Shown: positions 25,261 through 39,060, counted from the stretch's first letter. The stretch is DNA of 64,000 nucleotides from Glandiceps talaboti (GCF_964340395.1 NC_135563.1:4896422-4960421), one strand, 5' to 3'. Program-made: numbers and translations. Notes: generated by a model not told the origin, from the letters alone.

Positions 25261-26250
25261 TTCATCGGTATATTATCACCTTCATTGCGGAAGATAAAAA
25301 CGTGGGATCATTATGACTCCCTACACCTATAATACTTTAATAGCAGTAACGTATTTGGTTTGTGCAACACATCTTTTGTTAAGTGGCGAGGAATTATCGA
25401 CTTCATAACAAGTACTGTCGGCGACTCCTCCAGGTCTTGAATATAATTAGTAGAATTAATGGGCGGCAGCTCATGCAAGATGATTGCTTTTTAGATTATC
25501 TTTTCCACTGACAGTGTCAATCCAATCATCGTTGTCTTTCACCTAATTATCGGCAGTACACTTTACAAATTACCGTGAATCAACACACTTCTGGCCAATA
25601 ACCTGTCTAATTTTTAGGAGATAATTGAGCCAATATTTTACATCCACGTTCACGCTCTAGGGTATCACTGAATCCAGTATTGTAGTTCTTAACCAAACAA
25701 CATTCAGTTGACGTATCTTCTAGCAGCCCTTTTAGTGTTAATGACTTTCATATTTGCTTGTAGGCTGACCATTAAGGAAGGACATATTGTTCTACATGTC
25801 TAGTGCTCCTAATTATCTTAAGTGACTCTTTATATCTACGAAAGTGAGGGTTTATTTCTAACATAAATGCTTTTACCAGTCACTCCATTAAGTCTCAAGA
25901 CGTTGGTTTTCACTTTAAATAGAATAACTGTGTCCACGTTAGACGACATTTTACTCTAGTGTAATCGAATACGAGGGAAGAATTAATGAAGATGAATAGA
26001 CATGCTTGTATAATCATTAACATTAGTTTTTTCTCTTGTGTCTGTTTACCCTATCGCGGAATCTTTACCAGATAAAAACAAGGTGGCTCTCGACGTGGAA
26101 AGTAGCACAGGAAAGTAGGATACATGCGGCATCTGTATATATGTAGATGTGTATTCACAACGTACACGTAAATGTTATCTGTTTATGCAAACAGAAACAC
26201 GAAATTCAATCAAAACCTAATTCAATTTTGAACAAACTACGTGCACATAC
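25261..26250. other. Gene-free AT-rich stretch
   Basis: No feature is supported. Confidence 0.4.
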
Positions 26251-26337
26251 ATACTTTCATACATACATACATACATACATACATACATACATACATACAT
26301 ACATACATACATACATACATACATACATACATACATT
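26251..26337. repeat. (CATA)n microsatellite
   Basis: About 20 CATA units are present. The plus-strand 131-codon frame across them (Tyr-Ile-His-Thr) is a repeat artefact. Confidence 0.95.
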
Positions 26338-27199
26338 TGATCGTTCAAATGAACATCAGAAAGATAGTGTTAAGTTTCATTCTCATAATCTGATATTAGA
26401 CCACACGTTGATTACCGACAATGATTTCGAGTCATCTATCTATTCCAACTGGATATTTTTCGTCATTGGATCTTCTACACTTAACAACACACCAGTTATC
26501 CCAAGTGTAAGTACTTCATTTTACATCTCAAGATATTCTTAATTGGTTTTTAACCATCCGTATGCAATATAACCAAGCATGGTAACCACATGTTGAAGTA
26601 ATATGTATGACCCAATTAAGTAAAATTGAATGGTTATATGAGTGTACTCAAATTTGACTCAATAGCTTAACAACCGCAAATCAATTCATTCCATAATCAA
26701 TAGACTCTAGCATGAGTCGAAGTCTCCTTTTATTTATAGTGGTGACTGGCTGACTGGTCATCAATCAGACCACCTGTTATGTTGGTGTTATGAATTGATT
26801 TAGGCTATTGCGTCAATGCATAAATCACGCATAAATACCAATCTAAATAAATGGGCAAGTTATTTACACAAATACAATGGCATAATTGTCAAGCGTTAAA
26901 CACATCCTGTAATGTTGCTTTGTTATGTTTTTTGGTTTTGAATAAACTGGCAATGACAAGTAATATATCTACGATATATCGTACATCCTGTTGTCTTCCT
27001 GTTGTGTATGAAAGGAGTTTATTTCTCAAAGCTCCTATTCTCATTTTTTCACTGTTTCCTTATATCGCCTAAATTGATATTGTATCAAATCTCATTTCAC
27101 TATGACTACAGATAATTAGCATATTGCGTGTGAGCAAATCTGCTCAAAACACATCATTCGGTATAGTACAATTTGCACATGTCAAAGATTATTAGATAA

Positions 27200-27265
27200 G
27201 TATGTTGTTGTTGGTGTTGTTGTTGTTGTTGTTGTTATTGTTGTTGTTGTTGTTGTTGTTGTATT
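27200..27265. repeat. (GTT)n trinucleotide repeat
   Basis: A TTG/GTT array contains two interruptions (GGTG, TATT). Confidence 0.9.
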
Positions 27266-30200
27266 GTTGCTAATATATTTGTTTTGTATTTTGTAGCTTG
27301 TTTCTTGTTGTGTTTCATCGCTCGTTCTAATACCTTTCTCTCCATGTTCGGCACTTTTTATGTCTTGATTCTCCATGACGAATATACCAAATTCACATTT
27401 CAGTTAAGTATCATTATTTACTTTATGCATACTGGCACATCGGTATTAATTGTTATACAAATAAAAATATCATCATATATCCGTCCTTAGCAAAGTATTG
27501 ATAATGCCTTTGTCAGAACGGCTTTCATTTTCATGAAGCGATATTTGAAAGTTTCTTGACACAGCATGAAAAAAGTAAGTCATTACCATTAATCCTCATA
27601 AAGTCCCAATGTTTTACAATTTCTTTATGAACACACTAAAAAGCAGGTGGAATCTTACCTTGTTTTCATAAGATCATTAGTGGAATAGCTTTGTATTCCT
27701 TTGTTTTACAAATTACACATCATTGTTATTTCTTAAAACTTCGTTTTACTAGCTGAAACATGTCAAACGCAAACATAGTATCTTATTCGTAATATTAAAG
27801 TGTGTTTTTATCACTGGAAAAATGGTGACATTTGATTTATGTTATTTCACTTAATGATCGATTCCTATCACGTTTTCTTACTTAACGCTTGGATTTACCA
27901 ATTATATTCTTTAGGACAGTTCCACTAATCATTGTGTTCAAATCCCACCGAAAATGGCTAGTAAATAACTATATAAGTGTATGTAGAAATAATATAATCA
28001 TCAAGTGGTAGAGTTATTATATATCAAGTAGTTAAGAACATATACGAGGAATTCCTTTGCTTTTCTGTATCAAGACTGAACAGATAAATTGTTTTATGTA
28101 GGATACTATGGAAACAATCAATAAGAAAATCTCAATATCAATTTATTCAATGTCGGTTGTCCTGAATAACTCAAATATCTAATAATTGAATTAGATTTAA
28201 TGTTGATTCGTATACAAAGTTACATTTTCTTAAATGTCACAACGTTATGCTAATTTACAAATAAAGGTCACCGTGTTGATATTTTGACCAAGGTGACCCA
28301 GGCACAAAATGTGAGATGAGTAGAATGTAATTATCATTTCTCTGTAGGTTATTACACATGTTTGGAATATTACATTCACTTCACAGGGCTGTAAAAATAT
28401 CAGAGATTCCTGATGACTGGCAGCCATCTTCATCTGTGCTTGAGGCTATGCGCCCCCCCCCCCCCATTCAAACGCTTTAATATAGTGTACACATAATTGT
28501 GAGATCACAAGACGATTTGTAAAAGGTAAATCATACCATTCCTTTAAATAGGCAGTAGACAAATGCAGTGTGTAGGTTTAAAAATAACATACTGTGCGCC
28601 GAAGTATGTGTAGCCACTTAAAAGTCAGTAGAGACATGGTGACATTCAAATGTTAGTTGACTCGACCTTGTCATGATCAGAATATGGCTCAATTCGATGT
28701 ACAATACATTCAATTAAGCATCCACTTCTATGATACTGCTGTGCAATCGTCGCCTCCAGTATCTGCTATCAGGAAAATCACTACTTCAACAATGTTCTGT
28801 CCAGATATCGACACGGTGTTTTAAAAAGGTAACATTGACATTCAAAGGATGTGGATTAGAATCTAGTAGTTTAGAGTAGAGCAGCTGCTTCTTTTACATA
28901 CATCGTAAATTACTCGTGCAAAACCGCGTCATTGTATTCAGATATTCAAAGCTGCGTTTAAGTTACAAGAGAACATAAATTGCTTTACACTTGCTGGACA
29001 CGTCAACTTACTACGTTTCAATCTCTATGAATAATTTCGCTGTTCTAATTGAGGTTAGCTTTGGTTTATCTGATCCAAAAATATAGGCATGTCAAATGGA
29101 TTAAGCTATTGGATTATCTTTTTAAAAATCACTCTGTAGATTATAGCCAAACCTTGCGATTAACTGTGTAATTACATTGAGGTGGTGTTTCCACAACAGT
29201 GTCGGCAACGTAACAAAAAAATGTCCAATTTGAAAGTCATTACAGTTGTTAGTGCCATGACGAAAGCTGACTTGGAATCTAATCCCCAGGCAAGCATTCA
29301 GCATTGCATCACGTGGAAAAAATTGTTCGCGAATTTACAACTACAGTATAGCAGAACTATATTCCTGTTAGGTTATCTAAATACATGACTTCTTGTGTGG
29401 AAGTCAGTGACTAGAATATGTTTTTGAGTGCAATTGTTGTGATTTATTTCCGATGGACCTGGGCAACAAATTTATTTAAAGTTTGCGTTTGATTGAATAT
29501 TGCTTTCCAGAATCCTATGTTTATATAGTACGCAGTAATATAAACCGCCACAAATGGTTGCTGTAACAGTAAGCGGTCTACATAATTTCTTCTGACACTG
29601 TTTCTTTTCAACCCTGCACTAAACATTTCTAGCGCTGTGTGTGGCTGTTATTAGAATGTTATCGACTTATCGCTAAAATTCTATAGAAGTGCTATTTAAA
29701 TTGAGAGTAAATTTGGTTTCTAAGATCTCTTATAATTTTTACGTTTACCACTTTAATGTCCTGATTATACAGGATAGAGTTTCACAAAGAAAAATCAGAT
29801 AAAAACTATCATTTCGCCGCTGCTAAAATTTCTGTCGATATGATATCCGACGATAATAACATTTCATTGCCATTTCAAACAAAATGTATACGTTTTATTG
29901 CACTAATCTTACAGTAAATTAACTCATAACGTTCTAAGACTAAAATACAGTTATTAGATGTTTGATCATATGACATGTATGGTAAGTCTTTAAGTTTGTC
30001 CCATATTCCTAAGCCATGCACTATTTCATTCCATAAACACTGAACAAATACGTAAACGTTTTAAAATACTTTGGGTATCACTCTCTCAGTTAAAGATACG
30101 ACTGCCGATGCCTGGAACCCTATTTTGCATATGACTGACAGTATATTTGGAGGTGGGGAACATGTGATGACTCACTGGCAAGTAATCACCAAAATACAAA

Positions 30201-30660
30201 CATTCCCTATCTGGGTTGTTCACATGCAAATGTTGCATATTTGAATAATCCTGAGTGACACACAATCTAAACAGCTGTTTGTAGGGGAATTTGTCTCATT
30301 TTGAATTTTATTTTTCATTCTATGAAACAAACAGGTTGATTTTCAACTAATTTGTGTATCAAGTTGCCATCCTACGACATTCACAAGCGATTTGTACATG
30401 ATACATGACCTGTGTGTTTCTCAGGGCACAGAAAAAATGCTGAAAAACGAGACCCAGAAGCTAGTGCTCTTTACAGTAGTTTGAATTTCCCGCATTTACA
30501 TATATTAGCCATAATCCTCTTTATATAGGGCAGTTCTGTGTTTAAGACAAATTACAAAAACGTCCTGTAATTCTTCAGAAACAAGTCGCGAGTGGCTAAT
30601 GATACCTATCTATTTTGTAAGTTCTAGCTAACAACATAACAAGCTGAAAATCATAATAAT
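27266..30660. other. Gene-free AT-rich stretch
   Basis: No gene is supported. A C13 run lies near 28452-28465. Open frames around 28245-28433 and 29122-29626 have no recognisable motifs. Confidence 0.4.
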
Positions 30661-30663
30661 TTA

Positions 30664-32030
30664 GGGAGCGATCAGGTTTTTCTGGCCGCGGGACGGGCAT
30701 CTCAATTTGGGACTTAAAGAAGGGAGGGTCGTCATTTTCACAAAGTGGATAAGGGTGGGGGGGGGGTCTTCCTATTTGCAACAACTGAATGAAATCATGA
30801 ACCACCCTGCTGTACTTAAATTTCCATACAAGAAATGTATGTGCATACAATAAACCATAAACAATGGCTATAAATACATTCAAATATAACATAAACTCTT
30901 TGTCTCTCGATACATCCTAACCATACGACATGGAGTGATATCATTGCACCTTTTAAGCAACAGTTTTGTTAGAAATGACTTCACAATATTGCAGGCCATT
31001 AGTTGCATTGTGTCATCATGTGGTATAACAAACTTGCATGTGTAGCTGTACACGTAACACATAAGAAATGAAAAGCTAGTAATTTACTGGATGGACTGAC
31101 TCTAAAATCTGTGCCTCCCTTGACCTGAACATGTTCAATTGCATAGTCAAAAGAGGAACACTTTCAAATATTTTAGTGAATGTGCATGTCTAAATTGTAA
31201 CTGACCTCCACTGTGCATGTTTTCCCCACATTTTGTCACTTCTACTTGATCTTTTTTTATCATTAGTTGTGTCAATATGACTTGAAATGCTCTAAACTTT
31301 TGAAACCCTAAAATTAGTGATACTTTTATGATAAAATTAAGTTGCGTTTTACTTCTGAATGTTGCTATAAATGGCCTCCAAAGGGTTTTCATTTTTCAAA
31401 AAGCTCTTACCATGGGAGGGGCAACACCCCCCCCCCCCCCGTGCTTGTATAGCAGTATAGCAGGTGTGCACTTCTCCCCATACTTTTTCCAGTTCTTTCC
31501 CTACTTTGAAACTTACTGAAACCCCCAGGTTTACATATGTATTATCTCCATATCTAATGTTGCACTTTATAATTAGCTGAATTAAACTATAATGGTAATA
31601 GTTCACTCAACCTAAGAGATATCCTAGAACTTTAGGTTACTAAACCATGAATATTTTGCATGTCCATGAAGAGACAATCATACCTCTCATAGGGTTCCTG
31701 TCTAACGAGCTTTATACATGTGAAGCAGTGGATTTGGGATAGCAATTTACCAGATGCACTTAAAATAACTGTAAATGTAACAAGTAAAATTAACTATGCA
31801 GTGAGCTGTATTGTGCTTTGAGAATCTAGAGTGTCTTTTGCAAGAAGAAACAAGATGAATGTTTCTTGTCAACAGATGTCGGGGGGGGGGGGGGGGGGTC
31901 AGTGTGTTTTTTTATTTGTCGGGGGTTGGGGGGGGGTTGGTGGATTGCTTTGTGGATGAATCGCAAGGGGGTCACTATCTTTAAGTACAACACGAACAAG
32001 AAGTCCCGGCCGTAAAAACTGATCGCTCCC
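30664..32030. mobile_element. 1.37 kb non-autonomous DNA transposon, TIR GGGAGCGATCAG, TTA target duplication
   Basis: The left end reads GGGAGCGATCAGGTTTTTC then TGGCCGCGGGAC. The right end read backwards is GGGAGCGATCAGTTTTTACG then GCCGGGAC. That gives inverted ends of about 28 bp with a few mismatches. TTA flanks both sides (30661-30663 and 32031-32033). No transposase is encoded. The interior is AT-rich with four unusual G/C homopolymers (about 30757-30766 G, 31427-31440 C, 31879-31897 G, 31921-31937 G). The superfamily is not certain, though a 3 bp TTA duplication would suit PIF/Harbinger-like elements. Confidence 0.8.
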
Positions 32031-33262
32031 TTAGCGAACTTTGACGAAGATTCTCAAGCTTATAGTAAACAGACAAGCATGGTAATTTCTCAACAAGTAG
32101 GGACGTACAGACGGGACGTGATAGTGATTACTTTTCAATAAATCACTTTTTGTACGAATAAACATTTTACATATGTATAACAAACATATATATTATGGAG
32201 AAAAAATAAAATAATGAACTTATTTTATTAATTTAAAATACAAAATAAAGATCTCCTTAATACATTAACTATGCAATATATCTGTGTCAGGTACTGTCTT
32301 TCATTAAGTGTTTCCATTAAAGGCTTGCCAACTTTCCATTCTTCATAATGTAGGAATGTAGCAATATCATTGTATTCACGAAGAGCTACGTGTGCCTCCG
32401 CTACAATGATACAATATTCCATCCCACTCTCCAATACTGTATATTATTCATATGCACGACACAGACCTCAGGGGTAATAACACACGGTAGAATCATATAA
32501 AAATCAAAAAGTTAGACTACAAGCCAACAATATCAGTTATATCTGTCATTGTTGATCCCATCTTTATATTCAGCATGTACATTATTTTTATCTCAATCAG
32601 AACAGTTTGTAGCTTTCTACTTCAGCTTATAATCACGAATGTGGTTGTAAATACTATGCGTTTTTAAAAAACATACGAAGCTATAGCTAGAACGAGTATT
32701 AAAGCACGCCCTACAGTTTAGGTTTAGCAGAATACAGTCACGTGGGGTTTCGTTCGATGTTGGATATAGGTTATCTGGTTGCCAAAAAAAATGGCGGAAA
32801 TCCATTACGTGTAAGCTTCATATTTTTCTGTTAGTTTACACTGGTTGATGTTGCAACCTAGAAGATGGTAAGTATATTGAGGTGTAGACGGTGATTCTTA
32901 GTTGTTAGTGAAAGGTCAATACGTATTGAACCAACATTTCATAGTATTCTTAGATTGAATGTTTTTCTAAACATGCCACAGAGCGTTTGTTTATCCTAAT
33001 CACCATACTAAATGTTTTTACATGATATTCCTAAAGTATCCATGATTAAAATGGAAACCAGGAAGTTGCAACAAATCGTGTCTAGGCTCGACAAAAATCT
33101 ATACATGGCTTCTTTCCATCGTCTTAAATGACCAAAATAAAACACATTCTGGCTACATTTTCTTTACATGACCTATACCATCATCTTAACAGGTTTTCAC
33201 CATATCATGTACATAGTAACAACATATACTCTTTTTCAGGCATATCACATAGCAGCGAGCAT
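32031..33262. other. Mostly non-coding; possible gene 5' end near 32.79 kb
   Basis: At 32791 on the plus strand, AAAATGGCGGAAATCC precedes a GTAAGC donor at 32811. Another AG/GTAAGT-bounded segment lies at 32835-32877. ATGGCGG is typical of translation starts near promoters. There is no downstream coding exon I can follow, so this is weak. Confidence 0.2.
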
Positions 33263-34000
33263 GTAATTGATTGCTCGATCGAGCGAGTGAGTGAGCGGTC
33301 GATTTATTTATTTATTACTTGGTGAATGAATGATCAATTGAAATGTTTAATTTTTGTGGTGAAATAAAACTTATTTTGTGTGTGATATTGATCATTTGAC
33401 TCATTGATTCTTGTGGTGATTTTAAACAATTCTTCTTCTTTCCCAGACTACTTTTCTCTCTTTTCAGCTCTATATAATTCTTCTTTATTGACGAAATAAA
33501 GACACCTTGTCCATTCTCCCCCTCTTATCTAAATTAAAACACCTCTAATCTTATAATTACCAAGAGACCAGTTACAATAACACTTTGCTTTATCTCTTAT
33601 CTTGTGGGAGATTGTCACACTCATTTATGCATTACCATGTCAGTATGTTTAAGTGTTTGTCCGGTGTGATAATCACCTAGTAGATAAGAGATAAAGCACA
33701 TTGTCATGGTGACTGAACCCGGGTAATTATGAGTTTAGGGTTTTTTAATTTAGATAAGAGGAGAAGAATGGACATGGTGTCTTTATTTAGTCAATAAAGA
33801 GATAACTATATACAGCTGAAAGAGAGAAAAGTAGAAAAAAAGTTTATCACCACAAAATCAATGAGTGAATTGATCAATATCACACATAATAAGTTTAAAA
33901 TTAATCCTTCAATCGATCTATCAAATAACCAAAGAAAAGATAGATAGATAGATAGATAAATAAATAAATAAATAGATCGATTGATCGATCAATCAATTAC
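33263..34000. mobile_element. Fold-back element with arms of about 350 bp
   Basis: Almost the whole interval is an imperfect palindrome. GTAATTGATTG at the left end mirrors CAATCAATTAC at the right end. Matching arm landmarks, in order, are GATTTATTTATTTATT, TGTGATATTGATCA, ACTCATTGATT, TTGTGGTGAT, CTACTTTTCTCTCTTTTCAG, AAATAAAGACACC, TGTCCATTCT, CTCTTATCTAAATTAAAA, ATAATTACC and CTTTATCTCTTATCT. The unpaired centre is at about 33623-33665. No coding capacity is seen. This resembles a MITE or fold-back element whose transcript would form a long hairpin. Microsatellites (GATA, AATA) grew in the right arm. Confidence 0.85.
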
Positions 34001-36900
34001 TTTCTCGCTACTCCCTGTGGGAATATCAATGGATTGCAGTGAGAATGCATGGAATCCATGCGATTTGGGATTTTGAATTTTGGAAGGCAAAATTTACAAT
34101 CCCAATCCACATGGATTCCAGGCTAACAGCCAGACAACTGTATTTCATTTTTGGCGTGCCAGACAACAAATTGTAACAGCTTTTATTTGATTTTTTGCCA
34201 AATCCAACAATGTTAGTATGATTTGTCGAGTCAGGCAAATATAGTTGCTTTAGTTAAGATTTGTCAAGCCAAATTACTGTTTTTGTTCTACTTAGCCGGT
34301 TTCCATTGTAATCACTGCTTAGGTGCGAATGATGTTTGTTTAATTTGTGTATTTTTTTCTTGTATTTATAGATATACAATAATATTAATAGGTTGCCTTT
34401 GGCTGTATGTAAACTACATCATGTCTTACCTACTCCATGCAAGTGTAGAAACCAAGACAATTTAATCTGTCAGAACACTGTATATGTAAGGAACACAAGA
34501 TGGGTATAGTTATGCGTTCATCCTCCAGGAGATAATATAAGGAAGTATATTGGATATAAAAGATACAATCAAAACATAATAAGACTCACAAATGAGGAGC
34601 AGAAAGCAATATGAGATATACAGGTAAGGAATTATAATAGTTATCAAAATGTTAAATTGAAATCTAGTCTTGAATACATCTCGGCTTCGAAAATTGAACG
34701 TCCCCTTCAAATATTGTGACACAAAACAGACCGATATTGGATTATTGATAGTTCATGCAGAAAGGCAATTTATTTTAAGTGGAGGTCTAGATTGCTGCAA
34801 TGTATATAATCTGTCGACGATCTGCTAAAATATTGAACTAGCTATGTAATGGGCGCCTTTAGTAATTGCAATGGTGATGCCCATGGGAATTCGGGGTGAA
34901 TAATTTTTACAAATCAGTCCTCTGGAAAGAGCCAGATTTCAAAAAAATAACAATTAAGGGAGGGTCACATTTCACTCTGACTAACGTTTTTATCTAACTA
35001 TGCATTATTTTGTAATAGTGGTATGATCACACCGCTGCCACCTGTTTCAACGCCAACTCCTACAACATCCCACCACTGCCACCACGTTGTAGAGTAATAT
35101 CAAAACATATCAGCGAAATGCACCGAATTTGTTGTGGTGTGAGGAGAGAAGTGGGTCTCATATATAGTAGCAAAGGGGGAACAATGTGGCATGATATTGA
35201 GGTCAATGTGGTGGGATGGAGATGATGATCTCGGTCCTGAGGTTGCCAGTTGTGTGCTCATCTAGTATTTGGGAGTTCTGGCCGTCAGCTCAGCCAACTA
35301 GATCCAAACGCAGGCATTGGTTGAATACAAACACAAACTCTCTGTGGTGGTAATGGTGGGAAACAAATGTGTTTAACAACTATCAATGTGGTGATATCTT
35401 ACTACTACTATTCCTTGTCTCTGTGGGAGTCGAACCTAAGACCTAATATTAATCTTGAAAATGTATTTTCATTGAAATATTTGAGCAGTTGGAGAGTCAT
35501 ATTTTAGAGAAGGGAAAGTGGGGGTGACAGAAGGTCATTTTTTAGCACAATGGACTAGGGAATTGTCACGTTTTATGCCATAAACCGGGCTTCATTACCC
35601 ATACCTACCCTCCTACACCCCCCCCCCCACACACACATATTACTGAAGGCTTCCTAATGCAAAGGAAACTTATGTAGCAATGATGGTGGTATTTTGTCAT
35701 GGCAGACAATGAAAAGAAGTGTTCGCAAGACTTTTTTAGAGCCAGACGATAAAATGAATCGATGTTCGTAAGAAATTGTCGAGACAGACAGTAAGTGTAT
35801 TGATGTTTGTAAGATTTTTGTCAAGCCAGACGATAAAAGGTATCGATGTTAGTGAGACTTTTGTTGAGACACGACTTTTTGATTAAAGTCAACTGTTTTC
35901 CATTGTAATAGAGCGACGGAGTCATTGCTCTCTCCTATCGACTAATCAACCAACTTTCCTATAACCTATAAAACGTATCGCAGTGACGGCAATGAAAGTA
36001 ACTCCTGATCATTATCAGACAACTCACCGGATATTGCTTCCACTTGAAGACTCAGCGAGAATTTCATCATGACAAAAAATAGCACACACTTAGTTTTGAA
36101 TGTTACTGTGATATATAGCTTTGCTTAGGATTTGAAAAAGAACCTTTAAAAGTAATGCACACAACAGTTTATAAATCTAATATTTATCTATCCACTACAT
36201 TTTATTTATTTTACATACAAACATACAAAGGTCTCTATAATTTGAATTTTTCTATACCCAATCTATAGTTTTGAATAATAATATATGTATATTCAAAGTG
36301 TTTTTCAAATGTCTACACTTTATGTAAACCATGGTGACAACGGTGACAACGGTTTTTACAAGACCATTTTAGCATCAGTTCAATTATAAACCTGCTCTAT
36401 TGACTAAATTAAACGGGCGAGATCAATAGTTTAAAGTAGGATGAAAAACTAAATTATTCCAGTTAAACCAGGCTCAGAATTGAACGATTAGAAAGGCTGG
36501 TTTTGTGGGGTTTTTCGATATATTTTGTGATCAATCTATGAGCACTGCATGAAAAATGCCTAAAGCGCCCTCTAAAACAACAATGTATATTCATTCGTTT
36601 AATCACGATCGCGTTTCTAATTCTTTACGGAGGATTGCATAAATACCATCATCAGTTATAAACGAAAGTATTCGATTGCTCTAACACGAGATAATACACT
36701 ACACTGAAGTTGTCACGGATTAGAACGACTTGTTCATCTACCCTTAACGCGAAAATATAGTTTACAGAATTTAATTTCTGCAAAAACAGCGTGAATAAAA
36801 TTATAACAAGTAAACTATTACTAATTAACATTATCGATCAAATTATAGTATTTAACCTATAATGCCTTAAGGGTGCATGTGTTGGAACTGAAAGGGTATT
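34001..36900. other. Non-coding, some GC-rich patches and C-runs
   Basis: There is no credible gene. A patch at 35020-35420 is richer in GTGG/CCACC words. C-runs occur near 35617-35628. The segment 35700-35880 repeats words such as GTAAGATTTTTGTCAAGCCAGACGATAA three or four times in diverged form, also echoed at 34230-34270. Confidence 0.4.
35690..35880. repeat. Diverged short tandem repeat around AGCCAGACGATAAA
   Basis: Three to four units of about 50 bp share AAGACTTTTTTAGAGCCAGA, GACGATAAAATGAATCGATG and TCGATGTT words. They are too diverged to be recent. Single-unit relatives lie near 34245-34272 and 21580-21600. Confidence 0.5.
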
Positions 36901-36912
36901 GCGTAATTAGGT

Positions 36913-37095
36913 GCAAAGTAAATACTTACATAAAACTAAATGTTATGTTATTGGTTTTCTGCGGATACATGACATAAACCACATTGAAATACATCTTCTG
37001 GTGTTATTTCTACACAACAAACTTGGGTTTACCTCAGGGATCAACATGTGAAATCAGGTGTATTCAAAAATTGGAAGCTTTGAACGTTTGTTGAC
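36913..37095 (+). repeat. Segmental duplication block, copy related to 38070-38235
   Basis: Shared order: AATACTTACATAAAACTA, ACATGACATAAA, ATCTTCTGGTGTTATTTCT, a GGGTTTACC/GAGTTGACCCC region and TTGAACGTT near the end. It is a diverged partner of 38070-38235 and part of the 36.9-44.3 kb duplicated zone. Confidence 0.6.
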
Positions 37096-37118
37096 TGAGG
37101 TGAGATAGTTAGTAGGTA

Positions 37119-37330
37119 ATAATAGTGATCTTTATTTATACTGGACAGCTTTTTAGACATTTATCTCTCAAGACGTCCCGTGAGGGCCATCTCTCCCTGG
37201 TCCAGTGCTAATGCAGGATGAAACCGGAGTATCCGGGGAAAACCTGCGTTGTTCATCAGTAGAGTCAAACTGAGCGACACTCTCCTTACAGCACGATAAA
37301 TATAATCAAACCCTGATTAGGTACAAATTA
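37119..37330 (-). repeat. Interspersed repeat with CCGGAGTATCCGGGGAAAAC core
   Basis: The motif AAACCGGAGTATCCGGGGAA followed by AACCTGCG, preceded by AAGACGTCCCGTGAGGG, looks like a SINE-type or other dispersed repeat core common in marine invertebrate genomes. Ends cannot be fixed. This rests on general familiarity with such cores rather than on a named family. Confidence 0.35.
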
Positions 37331-37659
37331 GGTTAAAATAACGTCAGTGCAATGTCTTGTACCATTTGAAATAGGGATATTACAAATAAAAAGACACATG
37401 AGGAAGATTTCACGCAAATGTGCAGTAGTAAACCCACCTGTAATGTATCGATTATGCCAGTAACTAATGCTGCTGAGCCATGCTGCAGTAAACAGTGAAA
37501 CATGAACAACAAAGACGAAAAATTCGTATATATCAAGTTCATTACCCCTTTCCTTAAACCATTCTTCTTATTCAAAGACATTTATTTTTAGAAGTATTGT
37601 ATCTTGTCTTCGGGTTGAAGCAGTTTCTTAAAACAAAACAAAATCCCAATCTTCCTATC

Positions 37660-38060
37660 CTATTTTCCCAGCCTGAGGCATATGTTATCCCAAACAATCA
37701 AGTTTATTTTGCCGTACTGTGAAGTGAGACAATTGGGTTACAGTGTTTTGGGATGTTGCACGGGTGGAAGTGAGTTTACCAATGCCAAATGTTGACAGAA
37801 ACGTGTACCTTTGTGTAGAATTTATAGCTTTGCAAAAACATGACATTTTATAGGAGCTTTTGCTTAATATTACAACTTATTGCAAAAGTTTACGAGTTTG
37901 AAAATAAGGAGGATTAGCGGTCCTTCACATGTTGAAGTCCTGTAAAAACACAGTGAATCATTAATTTTATTGGAACCAGTTGCTGTTTTGAATGGAAAGT
38001 ACAAACAGTATGCTGGCTTAAAGTTACTTGGTCTGTAACTAAATGCTTTTACATTATTTC
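37660..38060 (+). repeat. Segmental duplication unit A
   Basis: The first of four diverged copies of a unit. Landmarks are GTGAGTTTACCA, GACAGAAACGTGTACCTTTG, AGCTTTTGCTTA, AAGGAGGATTA, CATTAATTTTATTGGAACCA and GCTGTTTTGAATGGAAAGTA. The other copies lie at about 41010-41300, 43020-43350 and 44020-44290. They are non-coding as far as can be seen. Confidence 0.7.
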
Positions 38061-38879
38061 GATACACAATAAATACTTACACAAAACTACTCTAGTACAA
38101 GTGTAAAAAGGACACATGACGTAAATCGTATGAAAATTCATCTTCTGGCGTTGTTTCTGAGCAATAAAGTTTGAGTTGACCCCACGGCAGAATATGGATG
38201 ACCCGCCAAGATTCAAAACGTTCAGAATCGATCACCTGACAACCACATGTAATGAGCATGCGCAGCAGTAATTTATGCGGTGACCTATGCCAGGATCGGA
38301 ACGTGACCCAGCCATGTCAGATGTAAGTATATAAACAAATGCACGTGTTTCTAACCAGTGTTTTCGAGATCTTTCCACAACATATTGCAAATCTGTAAAT
38401 GTGTCATCGCTTGATGAGAATATGTAGACGATTTGTGCAAATAGTAAAATCTTTGTTGTGTGTGACATCGTGATGGCATGGGCTCTAGATCTAATAAACT
38501 GGTGATTTGTTTGCACAAACTAAGTTTTATGGCCATCAAAGTACAAAAACAATTGCGTTGTGTGAAGGTCAAAGTTATTTGGGACATGTAACGAGCAGAA
38601 AGCATTACTTTTGCCGTCAAATCGAACCAGAATTTACAAATACAACTGTTTTTCAGGAAACTTCATTTGAAATAAATGCAAGAATGCAACTTTTTTGGCT
38701 GTAATTTTTGTGCATCGTATTGGTTATTTCCCCAATGTGTGTCATGATACTCATTGATAGGTCCCATACGATTCCAAATGTTTTTTTTTATTTTCTTTTA
38801 ATCTGTCCATTATAAAATGTATGCAAAATATATGTATTGTTTCATTATTTTCAAGTAAATACATGTAATAAAGTACATA

Positions 38880-39060
38880 AGGGAGTGTCCAGATTTTACT
38901 TCAAGGGGGACCCCGGAGGATTTCCACTTTTCCTTGTGTATTTTTTTCAAGCCCCCCCCCCCCCACAAAAACTTGGGAAAAATTGATGCCCCCCTCCCCC
39001 TGCAAGTACTTTATTTTTCCATGCCCCACCCCCCCATAGACTCACACATATACACAAACA
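38880..39060. other. C-run-rich segment with transposon-like left end
   Basis: GGGAGTGTCCAGATTTTACTT followed by GGGGGACCCC and three long C-runs resembles the left terminus of elements like that at 30664-32030. No matching right end is found nearby, so it may be a truncated copy. Confidence 0.3.
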
